A DNA stretch of 64,000 nt from Planctomycetota bacterium (GTDB lineage Bacteria > Planctomycetota > B15-G4 > SIAN01). Positions 8,950 through 17,780 of the stretch are shown here, piece by piece (positions within the stretch are counted from its first letter, which is position 1; every line of letters begins with the position of its first letter). Where the stretch lies: assembly GCA_028289345.1 (NCBI GenBank), contig JANQQL010000050.1:452370-516369 (forward strand), read 5' to 3'. The notes under the pieces are model-generated. The model ran no database searches and was not told the origin of the DNA. It saw only the letters and a program-made list of their open reading frames with translations. The position numbers and the translations under genes are program-made.

Positions 8950-9460
8950 GCTTGGCCAGGCGAACAAGACCGGACGTGGTCGCATCCTTGGGAGGTCGCG
9001 GAACCGCTGCGAGTTCCCGTTCCAAGAGTCGGCGTCGGGTCGCCGCGGACGCTGCTCGATTGCTGACCGGGAAGTGCCTTCCTCGGTCGACTCATGCAGG
9101 GTCGCGAGAATCGGCCAGGCTTTCTTCCGCGGGGACTTGCGAAGTTTCCACGGTAGACGTTGCTGACGATCCGAGGGAGGTCGGGTGTCGGTAGGGACGA
9201 AGTCAATGAGGCCCTGGGCCACGCCAGTCGGGGCTCATCGATCGTCCGGCGTGGTCCGCCCGCGCGGAAGGGCAAGGAGAGAATCTGAGGCCGGCAGCTT
9301 GTTGGATGGCGGGGCTCGATTTGCCAGCGACGCGGCGCCTCTCGATCCGTCCCCGGGCTTTTCGCCGGATTCTTGATGGACCCCACCCGGTCCTCGCGGG
9401 AGATCCCCGTTCGGGGCGGCTGACGAGCGGCCGAAGGGCCGTTCTCCCCATTCGCCCTTG

Positions 9461-9527
9461 TCCGGGGGCCGTGAATTCCTCGGATTTCTTTGTCACCCCT
9501 CGATTTCGAGGGACACGGTCCCCCGGA
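9461..9527. promoter_or_regulatory. Nested inverted repeats ahead of the ECF sigma gene
   Basis: Outer 8-bp arms TCCGGGGG (9461-9468) and CCCCCGGA (9520-9527) enclose an inner hairpin CCCTCGA-TT-TCGAGGG (9497-9512). The structure ends 79 bases before the chosen sigma start and could fold in the leader RNA or serve as an operator. Function is unknown. Confidence 0.4.
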
Positions 9528-9606
9528 CGTCCGTGGAAGCCGAACGCCGGTCCCTGGACGAGATTCGCCGCCTGCGTCAGAATTCGTGATGGGAAGGGGT
9601 GAAGGA

Positions 9607-10254
9607 ATGCAATTGATGGTTTCGCAAAGCGTCTCGGATGCGGCGGACGATTCGGGAGAAACGTCCCTCCACTTGCGCCGAGCGGTCGAAGGAAACCGAG
9701 AGAGCCTGGAGTGGCTGGTGGTGCGTGTGTCTCCAATCTTGGTGATGGAGGCTCGCGAGCGACTTGGCCCGTACCTCTCCAAGCTCTACGAGGCGGAGGA
9801 TCTGGTTCAGGAGGCCTGGCGCATCGCCTTGCCACGCCTGGCCGAGCTTCCGGAACGGGAAGGGCGACGGGTCCCGGTGGTGCTCCGCTTTTTGAGCACG
9901 TGCATCGTCAATCAGGTCAACAACTTGCTGCGTAAGCACCTGGGCAAGGTGGACGAAACCCGGGCGAGTCTTTCCAATCTGGAGGAACTCGGGGACCTCC
10001 CCACGGAGTCGACCAACATCATCAGTCGAGTCGGGCGCAACGACCTTTATCAGAAGATCCTGGCCGCGCTGGAGAATCTACCGGAGTTGGATCGGCGGAT
10101 CATTCTGTTGCGGTGCGTGGAGCAGTGCTCCACCGCGGAGGCTGGGCTGCTTCTGCAACTCAAACCCAACACCGTGGCAGTCAAGTACCGACGAGCCTTG
10201 GACCAACTGCGCCATCGGTTTCCTCAGTCCGTGTTCGATGAGTTGGAGGGCTGA
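9607..10254 (+). CDS. ECF-type RNA polymerase sigma factor (kinase-linked)
   Basis: A 215-residue sigma-70 family factor with only regions 2 and 4. Region 2 covers about residues 16-80 (EAEDLVQEAWRIAL is the core-binding/-10 helix) and region 4 about 150-205 (LPELDRRIILLRCVEQCSTAEAG followed by the recognition helix LKPNTVAVKYRRALDQL). ATG 9607 was chosen because a GGAAGGGG site lies 7 bases upstream; ATG 9589 and 9616 are alternatives. It sits 9 bases before a Ser/Thr kinase gene, a common pairing in Planctomycetota and related groups in which the kinase is thought to control or be controlled by the sigma factor. Confidence 0.9.
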   Translation: MQLMVSQSVSDAADDSGETSLHLRRAVEGNRESLEWLVVRVSPILVMEARERLGPYLSKLYEAEDLVQEAWRIALPRLAELPEREGRRVPVVLRFLSTCIVNQVNNLLRKHLGKVDETRASLSNLEELGDLPTESTNIISRVGRNDLYQKILAALENLPELDRRIILLRCVEQCSTAEAGLLLQLKPNTVAVKYRRALDQLRHRFPQSVFDELEG

Positions 10255-10263
10255 CCCAGCTCG

Positions 10264-12699
10264 ATGGCGACTTCCGACACCTCTCGCATCCTGGTGACCT
10301 TCCGCGAGCGACTGCTACGCGACCGACTCGAAGGCAAGGATCACGGCGCGGATCACTATCGATCTTTGTTCCCCGGGTTCGAAGAGGTGATCGAGCAGGA
10401 GTTCCACGAGATGAGCGCGCCGGTGACCGGCACTGGTGCGAACCAGGAATCGCGCATCGGTCCCTACGTCATCGAGCGAGAACTGGGGCGTGGCGGCCAG
10501 GGGATCGTCTACCTGGCCAAAGACTCGCGTTTGGGTCGACGAGTCGCGTTGAAGGTGTTGAACCGCCGGTTGTTCGATTCCGAGGAGCGCAAGCGTCGTT
10601 TCGACCGTGAGTCTCGGTTGGCCTCACGGCTGGAACATCCTGGCATCGCGACGGTGTACGAGTCGGGCTGCGTCGACGACGAAGAATACGTCGCCATGCA
10701 GTACGTCGAGGGGCCGAGTCTCCGCTACGAGATCGAAGAGGACAAGCGAACCGGCACCATCGTCTCTCGTCAGGAGTCGCTTCAGCGGGTGCGCGTGGTG
10801 GCCGAAGTTTGCCAAGCGGTGCACGCGGCTCACGAGCAGGGCGTGGTGCATCGCGATCTGAAGCCGGCGAACTTGATCCATCGAGCCAGTGGCGAGCTGG
10901 TTGTGCTCGACTTTGGCTTGGCGGCGGACCTGTCCGGGGATGACTCGACGCTGACTCGCTCCGGCGATCTGTTCGGCAGTCCGGCCTACATGGCTCCGGA
11001 GCAGATCGAAGGAATGAGCCACGGTGATGCCCGAGTCGATGTGTACAGCTTAGGAGTCTTACTCTACGAGTGGATCACCTTGCAGCGACCGTTCCAAGGA
11101 GCGACGCGCGAGTCCTTGTTCCAGTCGATCCTGCGAGACGAACCTCCGGACCTTCGCCGCTCGGCGCCGGGGACTCCGAGAGACCTCGCCCTGGTGCTGC
11201 AAACCGCGATGTCCAAGGACCTCGCCACGCGCTACCAAACGGTCGAGGATTTCGCCAACGACCTCGACGCGGTGGCCGAAGGGCGTCCGGTGTCGGTCGT
11301 GCCATTGCGCCCGTGGCAACGGTTTGGACGCTGGGTGGTTCGGGATCCAAAGCAAGCCTCGCTCGTGCTTTCGCTGGTGGCGTTGCTACTGGCCGTGACG
11401 GGCATCGGTGGCTTCTCCTTCGCCAAGCGAGAGGTTTGGGAAGCGGGAAAGGAGGCGCGGAAGCAGCGTGAGTTTGAGCTACTGCTGGGACGCGCTTTCG
11501 GAGAAAGCGGCCCAGAAGAAACCTTCCACGACCGCCAAACGCTGACTCAGGCGGCCCACGAACATCCAGAGCTGGCACTGGTGAGAGTGTTCCTGGCCGT
11601 GGACTTTCTCAACCTGGGAATGGACGACGACGCGGCTGAGATCGTCACGGCTCCAGCTGACGATCCCGATGGCGAAGCCGCTTTGCAGCGGGTGCGAGAG
11701 TTTCTCCAAGGAATTCCACCGACTGATCCCGCCACATCAGCCGGCCCGGTTGAATGCTACACCATTGGTTCGCTTTCCTACCTCTGCTTCGAAGGAGGGA
11801 TCGACCCGACAGAGTCTCTGTACCGGGCCTTCTACGCGTTTCGTTCCGCGATTCTTCTCTCTCCAAAGGCGACTTTGCTGTTCTATTTGGATCTCGCTCG
11901 CGCAACGAACGTCTTGCGGCAACGAAGTTTCAAGGAAGCTCAGAATATCGAGATCGCCTTGTCTGGTGCCTTGGCCCATTTGTTTCCGGACTCCGACATT
12001 GCCCTTAGCTGGGCTGGACACCTCATCATTGGGAGAGACCGGGAGCGAGCAGTGGAGTTACTGAGACGCGCGGTGGAGCTGAATCCGAAGAGTATGGCTG
12101 CGATGGTCAGCCTTGCAGAAGACTGTGTTGTGGCACAGCGCGATCTCGCCAAGGGAAAAGCATGGTATGCGCGCCTGGAGGAGGTGTTGTTGGAGGCTCA
12201 GGGGAAAGGCCTCAAGGAGAATCCGCTTCTCGGCACTTATCCCCTCAAGTGGGCAAATGTGTTGCGAGATGCTGGGTGGATCGAGGAGTCCATTCGCCCC
12301 TTGCGGATGGCCGTTGCAGTCAAGGCGCCGGTGGCCGGCCCCTATGTTCGACTTGCCGAGTATGAAGAAAACATTGGCAACCTCGAGAAATCTCGCGAAC
12401 TGTTGGAAACGGCGCTTCAGCTCGAGCCAAGCCGACTCGATGCGTCTGTGAAGTTGCGAGAGGTGCTTGGAACCCTGGGCGAAACGGACCTGTTGCGTGG
12501 GGAACTTGAGCGACGCACGGGGATCTGTCCAGATGACGTCCAGGCGTGGCATGAACTCGGGAGTATCCTGATACTGCAAGGCCACTTGGATGACGCTTGG
12601 ATCCTCGTGGAAGATGCCCTCGATCTGCTCAAAGATCTTCCTGAGCACAGGCTGGCGAACCTCATCGAGCTTCAAGGACAAATCGATGCGATGGAGTGA
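10264..12699 (+). CDS. Membrane Ser/Thr protein kinase with C-terminal TPR region
   Basis: An 811-residue Hanks-type kinase. The kinase domain spans about 65-335: glycine loop ELGRGGQG, VALKVL lysine, catalytic loop HRDLKPAN (about 195), LDFGL and GSPAYMAPEQ. A single membrane helix (about 363-386, SLVLSLVALLLAVTGIGGF) separates it from a roughly 420-residue extracytoplasmic part rich in TPR-like helix pairs (from about 540, for example AVELLRRAVELNPKSMAAMV and LETALQLEPSRLDASVKL). The first 60 residues form a short helical cap. All catalytic residues are present, so it should be active. It probably forms an operon with the ECF sigma gene 9 bases upstream. Confidence 0.93.
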   Translation: MATSDTSRILVTFRERLLRDRLEGKDHGADHYRSLFPGFEEVIEQEFHEMSAPVTGTGANQESRIGPYVIERELGRGGQGIVYLAKDSRLGRRVALKVLNRRLFDSEERKRRFDRESRLASRLEHPGIATVYESGCVDDEEYVAMQYVEGPSLRYEIEEDKRTGTIVSRQESLQRVRVVAEVCQAVHAAHEQGVVHRDLKPANLIHRASGELVVLDFGLAADLSGDDSTLTRSGDLFGSPAYMAPEQIEGMSHGDARVDVYSLGVLLYEWITLQRPFQGATRESLFQSILRDEPPDLRRSAPGTPRDLALVLQTAMSKDLATRYQTVEDFANDLDAVAEGRPVSVVPLRPWQRFGRWVVRDPKQASLVLSLVALLLAVTGIGGFSFAKREVWEAGKEARKQREFELLLGRAFGESGPEETFHDRQTLTQAAHEHPELALVRVFLAVDFLNLGMDDDAAEIVTAPADDPDGEAALQRVREFLQGIPPTDPATSAGPVECYTIGSLSYLCFEGGIDPTESLYRAFYAFRSAILLSPKATLLFYLDLARATNVLRQRSFKEAQNIEIALSGALAHLFPDSDIALSWAGHLIIGRDRERAVELLRRAVELNPKSMAAMVSLAEDCVVAQRDLAKGKAWYARLEEVLLEAQGKGLKENPLLGTYPLKWANVLRDAGWIEESIRPLRMAVAVKAPVAGPYVRLAEYEENIGNLEKSRELLETALQLEPSRLDASVKLREVLGTLGETDLLRGELERRTGICPDDVQAWHELGSILILQGHLDDAWILVEDALDLLKDLPEHRLANLIELQGQIDAME

Positions 12700-12748
12700 T
12701 CGAGTTGCCCAAGGCACGAGAGAAAAAGAGCGCTGATCGGAGCATCAA

Positions 12749-13369
12749 TCATCCTTGGAGTATCGCGAGCCGTTCCTTTGCCCAGCTTCTCCAGCGCGGC
12801 GACTCACCTCGAATTGCAATCACTCTTAGGAACTCTCCTAGTTGTGAGTCCGTGCGGCCCGTTTGAAGCGTGATGCGTGCGATCTGCTGCATTGCTCCGA
12901 CGTCTTCAGGCCGAACCTCCAGAGCCGCGCGGCAGGCCGTGAGGCTCTCCTCCATGTGTCCCGCACGCTCCAAGGTGAGAGCGAGGTTGAGCCGGGGATC
13001 CGGGTTCCCTGGCATGAGCTTGCGCGCCCATTCGAACTCTGCAGCCGCCTCGTAGAGTTTGTCTTGGGCAAGATAGAGCACTCCCAGATTGTTGTGGGCC
13101 GGCCCGTTGAAGAGATCCATATTGAGCGCTTCCCTCAACATGGATTCGGCTCGGTCAGGGTCCCTGTCGAGAAAAGTCGCAGCCTTTCTTGCGAGCTGAT
13201 CCGCTTGAAGGGGCTCTCTTGATTCTTCCCCAGCTGGTTCGTAGCTGTCCGACCGCGAGGTTGTGCATGACGTCGGGGTCAAGCAAATCGCAACCAAAGT
13301 CACGAGTTTCGTAAGCGTCCGTCGACCGCGACAGCGGTCGAGGTTGCGGGCCTTGTTTGACGAGCTCAT
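12749..13369 (-). CDS. TPR lipoprotein, last gene of the type II secretion operon
   Basis: A 206-residue protein with a hydrophobic N-terminal segment ending in a lipobox-like cysteine (LVAICLTPTSC, Cys about 35), then three TPR units (about 65-185, such as AHNNLGVLYLAQDKLYEAAAEFEWAR). It resembles PilF/PilW/GspS-like pilotins in layout: a small outer-membrane TPR lipoprotein that helps secretin assembly. Here the ATG overlaps the gspM stop (ATGA), tying it to the secretion operon. The pilotin role is inference from position and architecture. Confidence 0.8.
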   Translation of the reverse strand: MSSSNKARNLDRCRGRRTLTKLVTLVAICLTPTSCTTSRSDSYEPAGEESREPLQADQLARKAATFLDRDPDRAESMLREALNMDLFNGPAHNNLGVLYLAQDKLYEAAAEFEWARKLMPGNPDPRLNLALTLERAGHMEESLTACRAALEVRPEDVGAMQQIARITLQTGRTDSQLGEFLRVIAIRGESPRWRSWAKERLAILQG

Positions 13370-13905
13370 GAAGCTCCCCCATCGGTGAGGTAAGTCGCGG
13401 TGACCACGACACGGGCATCGTAGAGACCCTCTGCTTCGCGTTGATCTCGCGCGTGATGCAGCTCCACGCGACTAGGAATCCAAATCTTCTGAGAAGTACA
13501 CCAGCTCTCAAGAAAGCCCCCAATCTCCTCGGGGCGGAGATCGCGAAGAGCGAGAGAAACAGACTGGCGCCGATAGCGGGAGACGCGGCCGCCTGGCTCC
13601 GACACAGCCACATCAGTGCCGGCCTCCAGAGAGTGGAATCGATCGGTCGGGATTCCAAGTGAAGCCATCACTGCATTGACTTGGGCAATCACATCCTGGT
13701 CTGGCCTGGGGTGGACCGCGATTTGTTCCTGGCGCCGGCCCAGTGCGGAGGCTTCATTCGCCATGGCGAGACTCCGCTGAAAGACTCGGCTCGCTGCTTG
13801 CCTCTCCGCGATCGCGCGGGAAAGGCGGTGCGAACCAATCGCCAGCGCGAGAACAATCACGCCAAACAAGATTGACAAAGCGGATCGGGGTGAAGGGGCC
13901 CTCAT
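13366..13905 (-). CDS. gspM: Type II secretion protein GspM-like
   Basis: A 179-residue bitopic membrane protein: short cytoplasmic N-terminus, one helix (about 10-24, LSILFGVIVLALAIG), a helical linker and a C-terminal periplasmic ferredoxin-like domain with alternating strands (RRQSVSLALRDLRPEEIGGFLESW). Sequence conservation in GspM is low, so the call relies on layout, size and the position directly after gspL with an ATGA overlap. GspM partners GspL to form the inner-membrane platform that anchors the GspE ATPase. Confidence 0.78.
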   Translation of the reverse strand: MRAPSPRSALSILFGVIVLALAIGSHRLSRAIAERQAASRVFQRSLAMANEASALGRRQEQIAVHPRPDQDVIAQVNAVMASLGIPTDRFHSLEAGTDVAVSEPGGRVSRYRRQSVSLALRDLRPEEIGGFLESWCTSQKIWIPSRVELHHARDQREAEGLYDARVVVTATYLTDGGAS

Positions 13906-14786
13906 GGCGCTTCCACCGATTCCCGACTCAAGCGAACCGCGATCTGCACGCCGTTGGAGGAGGAGCGAAGACTCGGCTGCTGAAGCCGCCAGCCTTCCAT
14001 CCCCTCAAAGTAAGAGGCGAAGGCTTGTGCGTCGGCAGCAGTCCCGACTTTCCCTTGGATGTGCACGGCGTCCTCCGTTACGTGGATCGACTCTGTTTCA
14101 AGAAACAGATCGGAAGGCCAGCGTTGAAGAACCTTGGCAAGAGTCACTCCAGCGTTAGGAGGCTTCTCGATGTGAGTCGCGTTGCTTCGAGTCTGTCGGA
14201 GCTCACGGACGTGTGCCTCGAGCTGAAGAGCCGGCGGGAGCGCTGAGCTTCGATAGGCAGGGCCAAGAACTTGTTCGTAAATTGTCGCAGTTTGTACGTT
14301 GAACTCGTTCCTCTGAACATTGTGCATGGTCGCCCGTCGCGCCTGGCCAACGCTTACGATCAGTGCGCATGCGATCGCGATGAATGCCATCAACATGGCC
14401 CATTTTCTCCGAAGTTTGCGAAGCTTCGGGGGGAGGAAATCGCCGCGAAGGAGATTCAAACGATTGATGTCGAAGGAGTCATGCAGGTCCGGGATGGCCG
14501 CGGTCACGAATAAAGGAAGCTCCGAGGGAGTGAGTCGCATCACTCCCTCGGGCACCTCAGCAAGAGCCTCTCGAGAGGCTCCACAGGCGAGGATGCGATT
14601 GTCGGGTAGCGGTTCGTAGACGGCGTGAATCTCTTCCAAGGATTGAGGGATCAGCGGTTCGAAAAGGTATCCAAGCTGCTCATCGCTGCCCCGAGAGCGA
14701 CGTCTGACCAATGAACGGTCCAGGAGAGCCCAGTAGAACTCCTCTGCCGGCCATCGAAGACGTGGGGAGTCGATCTGCGTCATCAC
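13902..14786 (-). CDS. gspL: Type II secretion protein GspL-like
   Basis: A 294-residue inner-membrane platform protein. The short cytoplasmic part ends with the characteristic NLLRGDFLPP motif (about 111-120) just before a transmembrane helix (about 130-148, AMLMAFIAIACALIVSVG). A periplasmic coiled segment and a C-terminal ferredoxin-like domain follow. The cytoplasmic actin-like region is much shorter than the roughly 230 residues of classical GspL, so its contact with GspE may be reduced. Both ends overlap neighbours by four bases. Confidence 0.82.
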   Translation of the reverse strand: MMTQIDSPRLRWPAEEFYWALLDRSLVRRRSRGSDEQLGYLFEPLIPQSLEEIHAVYEPLPDNRILACGASREALAEVPEGVMRLTPSELPLFVTAAIPDLHDSFDINRLNLLRGDFLPPKLRKLRRKWAMLMAFIAIACALIVSVGQARRATMHNVQRNEFNVQTATIYEQVLGPAYRSSALPPALQLEAHVRELRQTRSNATHIEKPPNAGVTLAKVLQRWPSDLFLETESIHVTEDAVHIQGKVGTAADAQAFASYFEGMEGWRLQQPSLRSSSNGVQIAVRLSRESVEAP

Positions 14787-15325
14787 CGTTCCTCCCGCGT
14801 CAGCTTGAAACTCTGAAGGTGGTTGCCCGATTGAACGTCGATTCCATCCAAACGAACCGATGACACCGTGTGCCGTTTGAGCTGATCCCCCTCCTTCACC
14901 ATGAATAGCCGGTCGTGTTCTCGGTCATAAACTGCTGCGTACAAGCAGACCGGGTCCTGAGTGATTCCTACTAACTCGACCTGCAGAGGGACGACCCGGC
15001 CCCTCTGGGCTCCCAGAGGGTCGTTCGCGGCTTGGTTTTCTGCGGTGTCTTGTTTGGGGAACGAGCGCCACAGTTCTACTTGAAAGCAACGTGCGTCAGG
15101 GGGGACCTCCGGGGGATCGGAATTCACCGTTGGGGTCGACGACGTCACATCCACCGATGGCAAAGGGGCCAGATTGGGAGCCCGCCAGGCCCATCCCGCG
15201 GCGATGACCACGGCGAAGAAGCCGAAGATCGCGCTCAAGACGATCCCCCGGGGCAGTCTCCCAGGGTGGTCAGCCACGAATAACCAGTCGCTCAACACAG
15301 TTCCATTCCTTGCCTTCGCGTTCAT
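14783..15325 (-). CDS. gspC: GspC-like protein with HR domain
   Basis: About 180 residues: a transmembrane helix (about 29-46, IVLSAIFGFFAVVIAAG), a proline-rich periplasmic linker, then a small beta domain (LQVELVGITQDPVCLYAAVYD and MVKEGDQLKRHTVSSVRLDGI) matching the homology-region domain of GspC that links the inner-membrane platform to the secretin. No PDZ or coiled-coil end follows. The ATG at 15325 would overlap gspK by 56 bases. An in-frame GTG ten codons on has a better AAGGA site, so the true start may be there. GspC normally opens the operon next to gspD; here it sits between gspK and gspL. Confidence 0.75.
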   Translation of the reverse strand: MNAKARNGTVLSDWLFVADHPGRLPRGIVLSAIFGFFAVVIAAGWAWRAPNLAPLPSVDVTSSTPTVNSDPPEVPPDARCFQVELWRSFPKQDTAENQAANDPLGAQRGRVVPLQVELVGITQDPVCLYAAVYDREHDRLFMVKEGDQLKRHTVSSVRLDGIDVQSGNHLQSFKLTREER

Positions 15326-16187
15326 AGATGCACCACCAGGCGCGCTTGGCCCTTCCGACAAGAAGATCGACACGAAACGACCACGACTCACTCGCGGAAA
15401 CCAGCTCTGGGAGCGGAGATCCGCTGTTCTTCAACTCTCGCTCTTGGGGTGTGCTCAATCGAGTAGACAGGCCGGTGCTTCGCGATTGACGAACTGCTTC
15501 GATCCCACCCCGTCGAAGCATGCGGAACGCGGATTCCACAACATCCAAAGGAGCTGTGTTTACGTTGATCCTGCGGTTGCTATGCGTCGCGACAAGTGCG
15601 CCAATTGCAATTCCTCCGCGATCAACCTCCTCGTTCTTTCCTCTGTCCGGAGTCGAGTTGCCCGAAACTCTAGGAAAGATTGGAGCGTCCGTCTTCACGG
15701 CGTGGTGGAGGAACAAGTCTAGGCCGGCCACCTCACCACGTGGAACCTGGAGCCGATCCACCACTCGAAGCACATCTTCGTCGAGAGTCAAGCGAAGTGG
15801 CGATCCCTTCTGCGCCATCTCGAGCGGCACCATGCCACATTGATCAAAGGCTGTGACCCTGGCCTGGATTTTCATGCCATCGAGGTCCAGTTGGTCTTGA
15901 AAGACCGGAGCAAGAGGCTGAGCGGCGTCGGACAGCACCACACTGGGACTAGCGCTGCGGAGCCAACGAACGATGACTCTCTCGACGTCCGGCAGCAGAG
16001 CGTCTGCGAGGTCGGTCCCGTGATCCAATCGCCTCCTCGTTTGTACGTTGGTCGCGTATTCGGCGATCAACGTCACGGCGATGATTGTGACGACGAACGT
16101 GGCCAACACCACAAGCAGCGCAGCACCTCGTTCCGAGCGGCTCTTCGGAAAGTCCGTACTCCATGATGGTTGGATCGCGACTACCAT
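15270..16187 (-). CDS. gspK: Minor pseudopilin GspK
   Basis: A 305-residue tip pseudopilin. A 21-residue leader ends RSERG, followed by the hydrophobic pilin helix AALLVVLATFVVTIIAV. GspK characteristically lacks the Glu5 of other pseudopilins, as here. The large C-terminal region contains the SAM-like insertion ending with INVNTAPLDVV, a very typical GspK motif. The start ATG 16187 overlaps the gspJ stop by seven bases. It forms the pseudopilus tip with GspI and GspJ. Confidence 0.9.
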   Translation of the reverse strand: MVVAIQPSWSTDFPKSRSERGAALLVVLATFVVTIIAVTLIAEYATNVQTRRRLDHGTDLADALLPDVERVIVRWLRSASPSVVLSDAAQPLAPVFQDQLDLDGMKIQARVTAFDQCGMVPLEMAQKGSPLRLTLDEDVLRVVDRLQVPRGEVAGLDLFLHHAVKTDAPIFPRVSGNSTPDRGKNEEVDRGGIAIGALVATHSNRRINVNTAPLDVVESAFRMLRRGGIEAVRQSRSTGLSTRLSTPQERELKNSGSPLPELVSASESWSFRVDLLVGRAKRAWWCIYEREGKEWNCVERLVIRG

Positions 16188-16822
16188 CGAAACGTTCGCT
16201 CGATTTCTTTGCCCCCGGATCTCCGAAAGGAGACGTGGAGTGAGCGTTCCACCCGGCCAGAACCGAAGTGGCACTCGTCAAGGTCTCCAAGGATTACGGA
16301 CGGCGCACTCACTGCGACTGGGGACGCCGGCGATGGGAACAGTCGAGTTTCCATCACGAAAAGAGACCGGTCCTCATTCGAATAGGAGTACTCACGGAAG
16401 ACGCTCCCCCCAAAGGAAGCTCGAGAGCGAGTCCGAATGCGAACCCGTTTCTCGCTCAGGTTCACTTTTCCGCCGTCGCTGTCACGATGAAAGTCGCCCG
16501 TGACGAGGTCGTCGTGGATTCGCCGGAACACCGCGTTGACGGCAGTTTCCCAGCGAGAGGGGGCGGCGCTCCGCACTGCTTGGCCCGCAACTTGGGTCCA
16601 AGAAAGCGCGGCGAGACTCAATGCGCTCAGCAAACCCAATGTTGCCAACAATTCAATCAGGGTCAGCCCTTCCTGGCGCGACGGTCTGCCCGTCCGATCT
16701 GGAGATTTGCCACGAAAGACACGAAGGTCGGTGATTGCCTCGGCATCCCAACGGCGATCGCCGGCAGCGAAGCTGTGATCGGATGGTCGCGGGGGCCGCG
16801 CTGGGTCTGATTGGAGAATCAT
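16181..16822 (-). CDS. gspJ: Minor pseudopilin GspJ
   Basis: A 213-residue pseudopilin with N-methylation motif EG|LTLIELLATLGLLSALS. The leader is 52 residues if the ATG that overlaps the gspI stop (ATGA) is used, far longer than the usual 6-25. The body has the broad beta-sheet layout of GspJ (VNAVFRRIHDDLVTGDF early helix). The assignment of I versus J follows length and order in the operon. Confidence 0.82.
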   Translation of the reverse strand: MILQSDPARPPRPSDHSFAAGDRRWDAEAITDLRVFRGKSPDRTGRPSRQEGLTLIELLATLGLLSALSLAALSWTQVAGQAVRSAAPSRWETAVNAVFRRIHDDLVTGDFHRDSDGGKVNLSEKRVRIRTRSRASFGGSVFREYSYSNEDRSLFVMETRLFPSPASPVAVSAPSVILGDLDECHFGSGRVERSLHVSFRRSGGKEIERTFRW

Positions 16823-17277
16823 CGCTGCGGTCTTCGGGGGCGCGATTGCTTCGATTCGTCGGGTGGGTCATCGCTGATCACAAGTCGCAACTCGCGCGCC
16901 TCCCGACAGCGAAAGGTCCACCATGCGTGAGAAGGTTTCGGGTTGACTGAAATGGTTCGCTCAAAAGTGATCAAGCCATCAGCGGTGACCAGGCTCCCGC
17001 GAGATGGCAAACTCGAAAACCCAAACTGTTCTGGCTCGGAAAGCAGCTTCTCGGCTGTTACCGCAAGTCGGGGATCGCGCCACACGTCGTGTTTTCGCGT
17101 GAAGATACGCAGGGAATCCCGCATCCACGGGCCGACGGCAACGACGAGAAGCACAAGAACAGCGACGGCGGCAAGTAGCTCGACCAAGGTCATCCCTGTG
17201 GAGTTGGCGGTGCCAGTGGGGATAACACCGGGTCGGGACGTCGGTCGTGAAAGCGAAGAGTCCATCGAGGATCTCAT
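16819..17277 (-). CDS. gspI: Minor pseudopilin GspI-like
   Basis: A 152-residue pseudopilin with processing site STG|MTLVELLAAVAVLVLLVVAVG after a 28-residue leader. The start is ATG 17277, which shares one base with the gspH stop (TGATG). An upstream in-frame ATG inside gspH is less likely. The short globular domain fits GspI, but orthology among minor pseudopilins is uncertain; it could equally be named GspJ/H by profile search. Confidence 0.72.
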   Translation of the reverse strand: MRSSMDSSLSRPTSRPGVIPTGTANSTGMTLVELLAAVAVLVLLVVAVGPWMRDSLRIFTRKHDVWRDPRLAVTAEKLLSEPEQFGFSSLPSRGSLVTADGLITFERTISVNPKPSHAWWTFRCREARELRLVISDDPPDESKQSRPRRPQR

Positions 17278-17774
17278 CACAACTCCTCCTCGGACGAGTG
17301 CCATCCGCTGGTTCCTGACACCGCCCAGGACGTGACGTTTCCATTGTCTTCAAGAACTACCGTGTAGTCTGGACTGAGGCCCGTTTGATCGAAGACAATC
17401 TCACGGACCGGGTTTGGAGCGAAAAGTTGGAGGCGGCCGGGCTCCAGCTCGAGAGTCCGTAGCGGTCGGCGGCTCTTCTGGTCACGAAGCGAAACGACCG
17501 TGCCGTTTGCCGTCAGCTGCAACACCAATGGACCGGACAACTGAGCAAACACACGGGCACGGACATCCAACTGGCGCAAAAGCGAAACTTTCGAAAATCG
17601 GTTCGACGACTCTGACACGACCGAAAATCCGACGGCCAGCGACCCCGCGACAATCGAAATCAAAACGACTGTTGCGAGTGTTTCGAGGAGCGTGACACCG
17701 TGAGGGGGGCGGGAGCGCTTCGCTGCGTGGCTCCTGGTGATTCGTGACCATGCCCTTGATTCAGAGAAAGTCAT
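17277..17774 (-). CDS. gspH: Minor pseudopilin GspH-like
   Basis: A 165-residue pseudopilin: a basic 26-residue leader ending PPHG, then VTLLETLATVVLISIVAGSLA with Glu5 in place. The C-terminal part is beta-rich (VVSLRDQKSRRPLRTLEL, DYTVVLEDNG), consistent with the GspH/FimT fold. It follows gspG after a 6-base gap. Confidence 0.8.
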   Translation of the reverse strand: MTFSESRAWSRITRSHAAKRSRPPHGVTLLETLATVVLISIVAGSLAVGFSVVSESSNRFSKVSLLRQLDVRARVFAQLSGPLVLQLTANGTVVSLRDQKSRRPLRTLELEPGRLQLFAPNPVREIVFDQTGLSPDYTVVLEDNGNVTSWAVSGTSGWHSSEEEL

Positions 17775-17780
17775 GAGACG

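Larger units (their letters stand above)
8773..9606. other. 834-base divergent intergenic region
   Basis: This spacer lies between the ASPIC/FG-GAP gene (minus) and the ECF sigma gene (plus). Several open frames cross it, but they are arginine- and proline-rich in the way random GC-rich sequence is, and none has protein-like segments. One frame starting at ATG 8900 has a good GGAGG site but a product of shadow-like composition. Near-palindromic sequence lies at 8925-8949 and nested inverted repeats at 9461-9527. Confidence 0.6.

Noticed and set aside
8915..8960. tRNA-like T-arm (GGTTCGAAGCC on the minus strand)
   Set aside because: No acceptor, D-arm or anticodon arm can be folded around it; the symmetry is explained by a 25-base palindrome.
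8900..9166. Possible small gene with a GGAGG site (MTQKHSCLGCQASN start)
   Set aside because: The product is Arg/Ser/Gly-rich with no structure-like pattern and overlaps a near-palindrome in the leader of the opposite gene, so it looks like chance.
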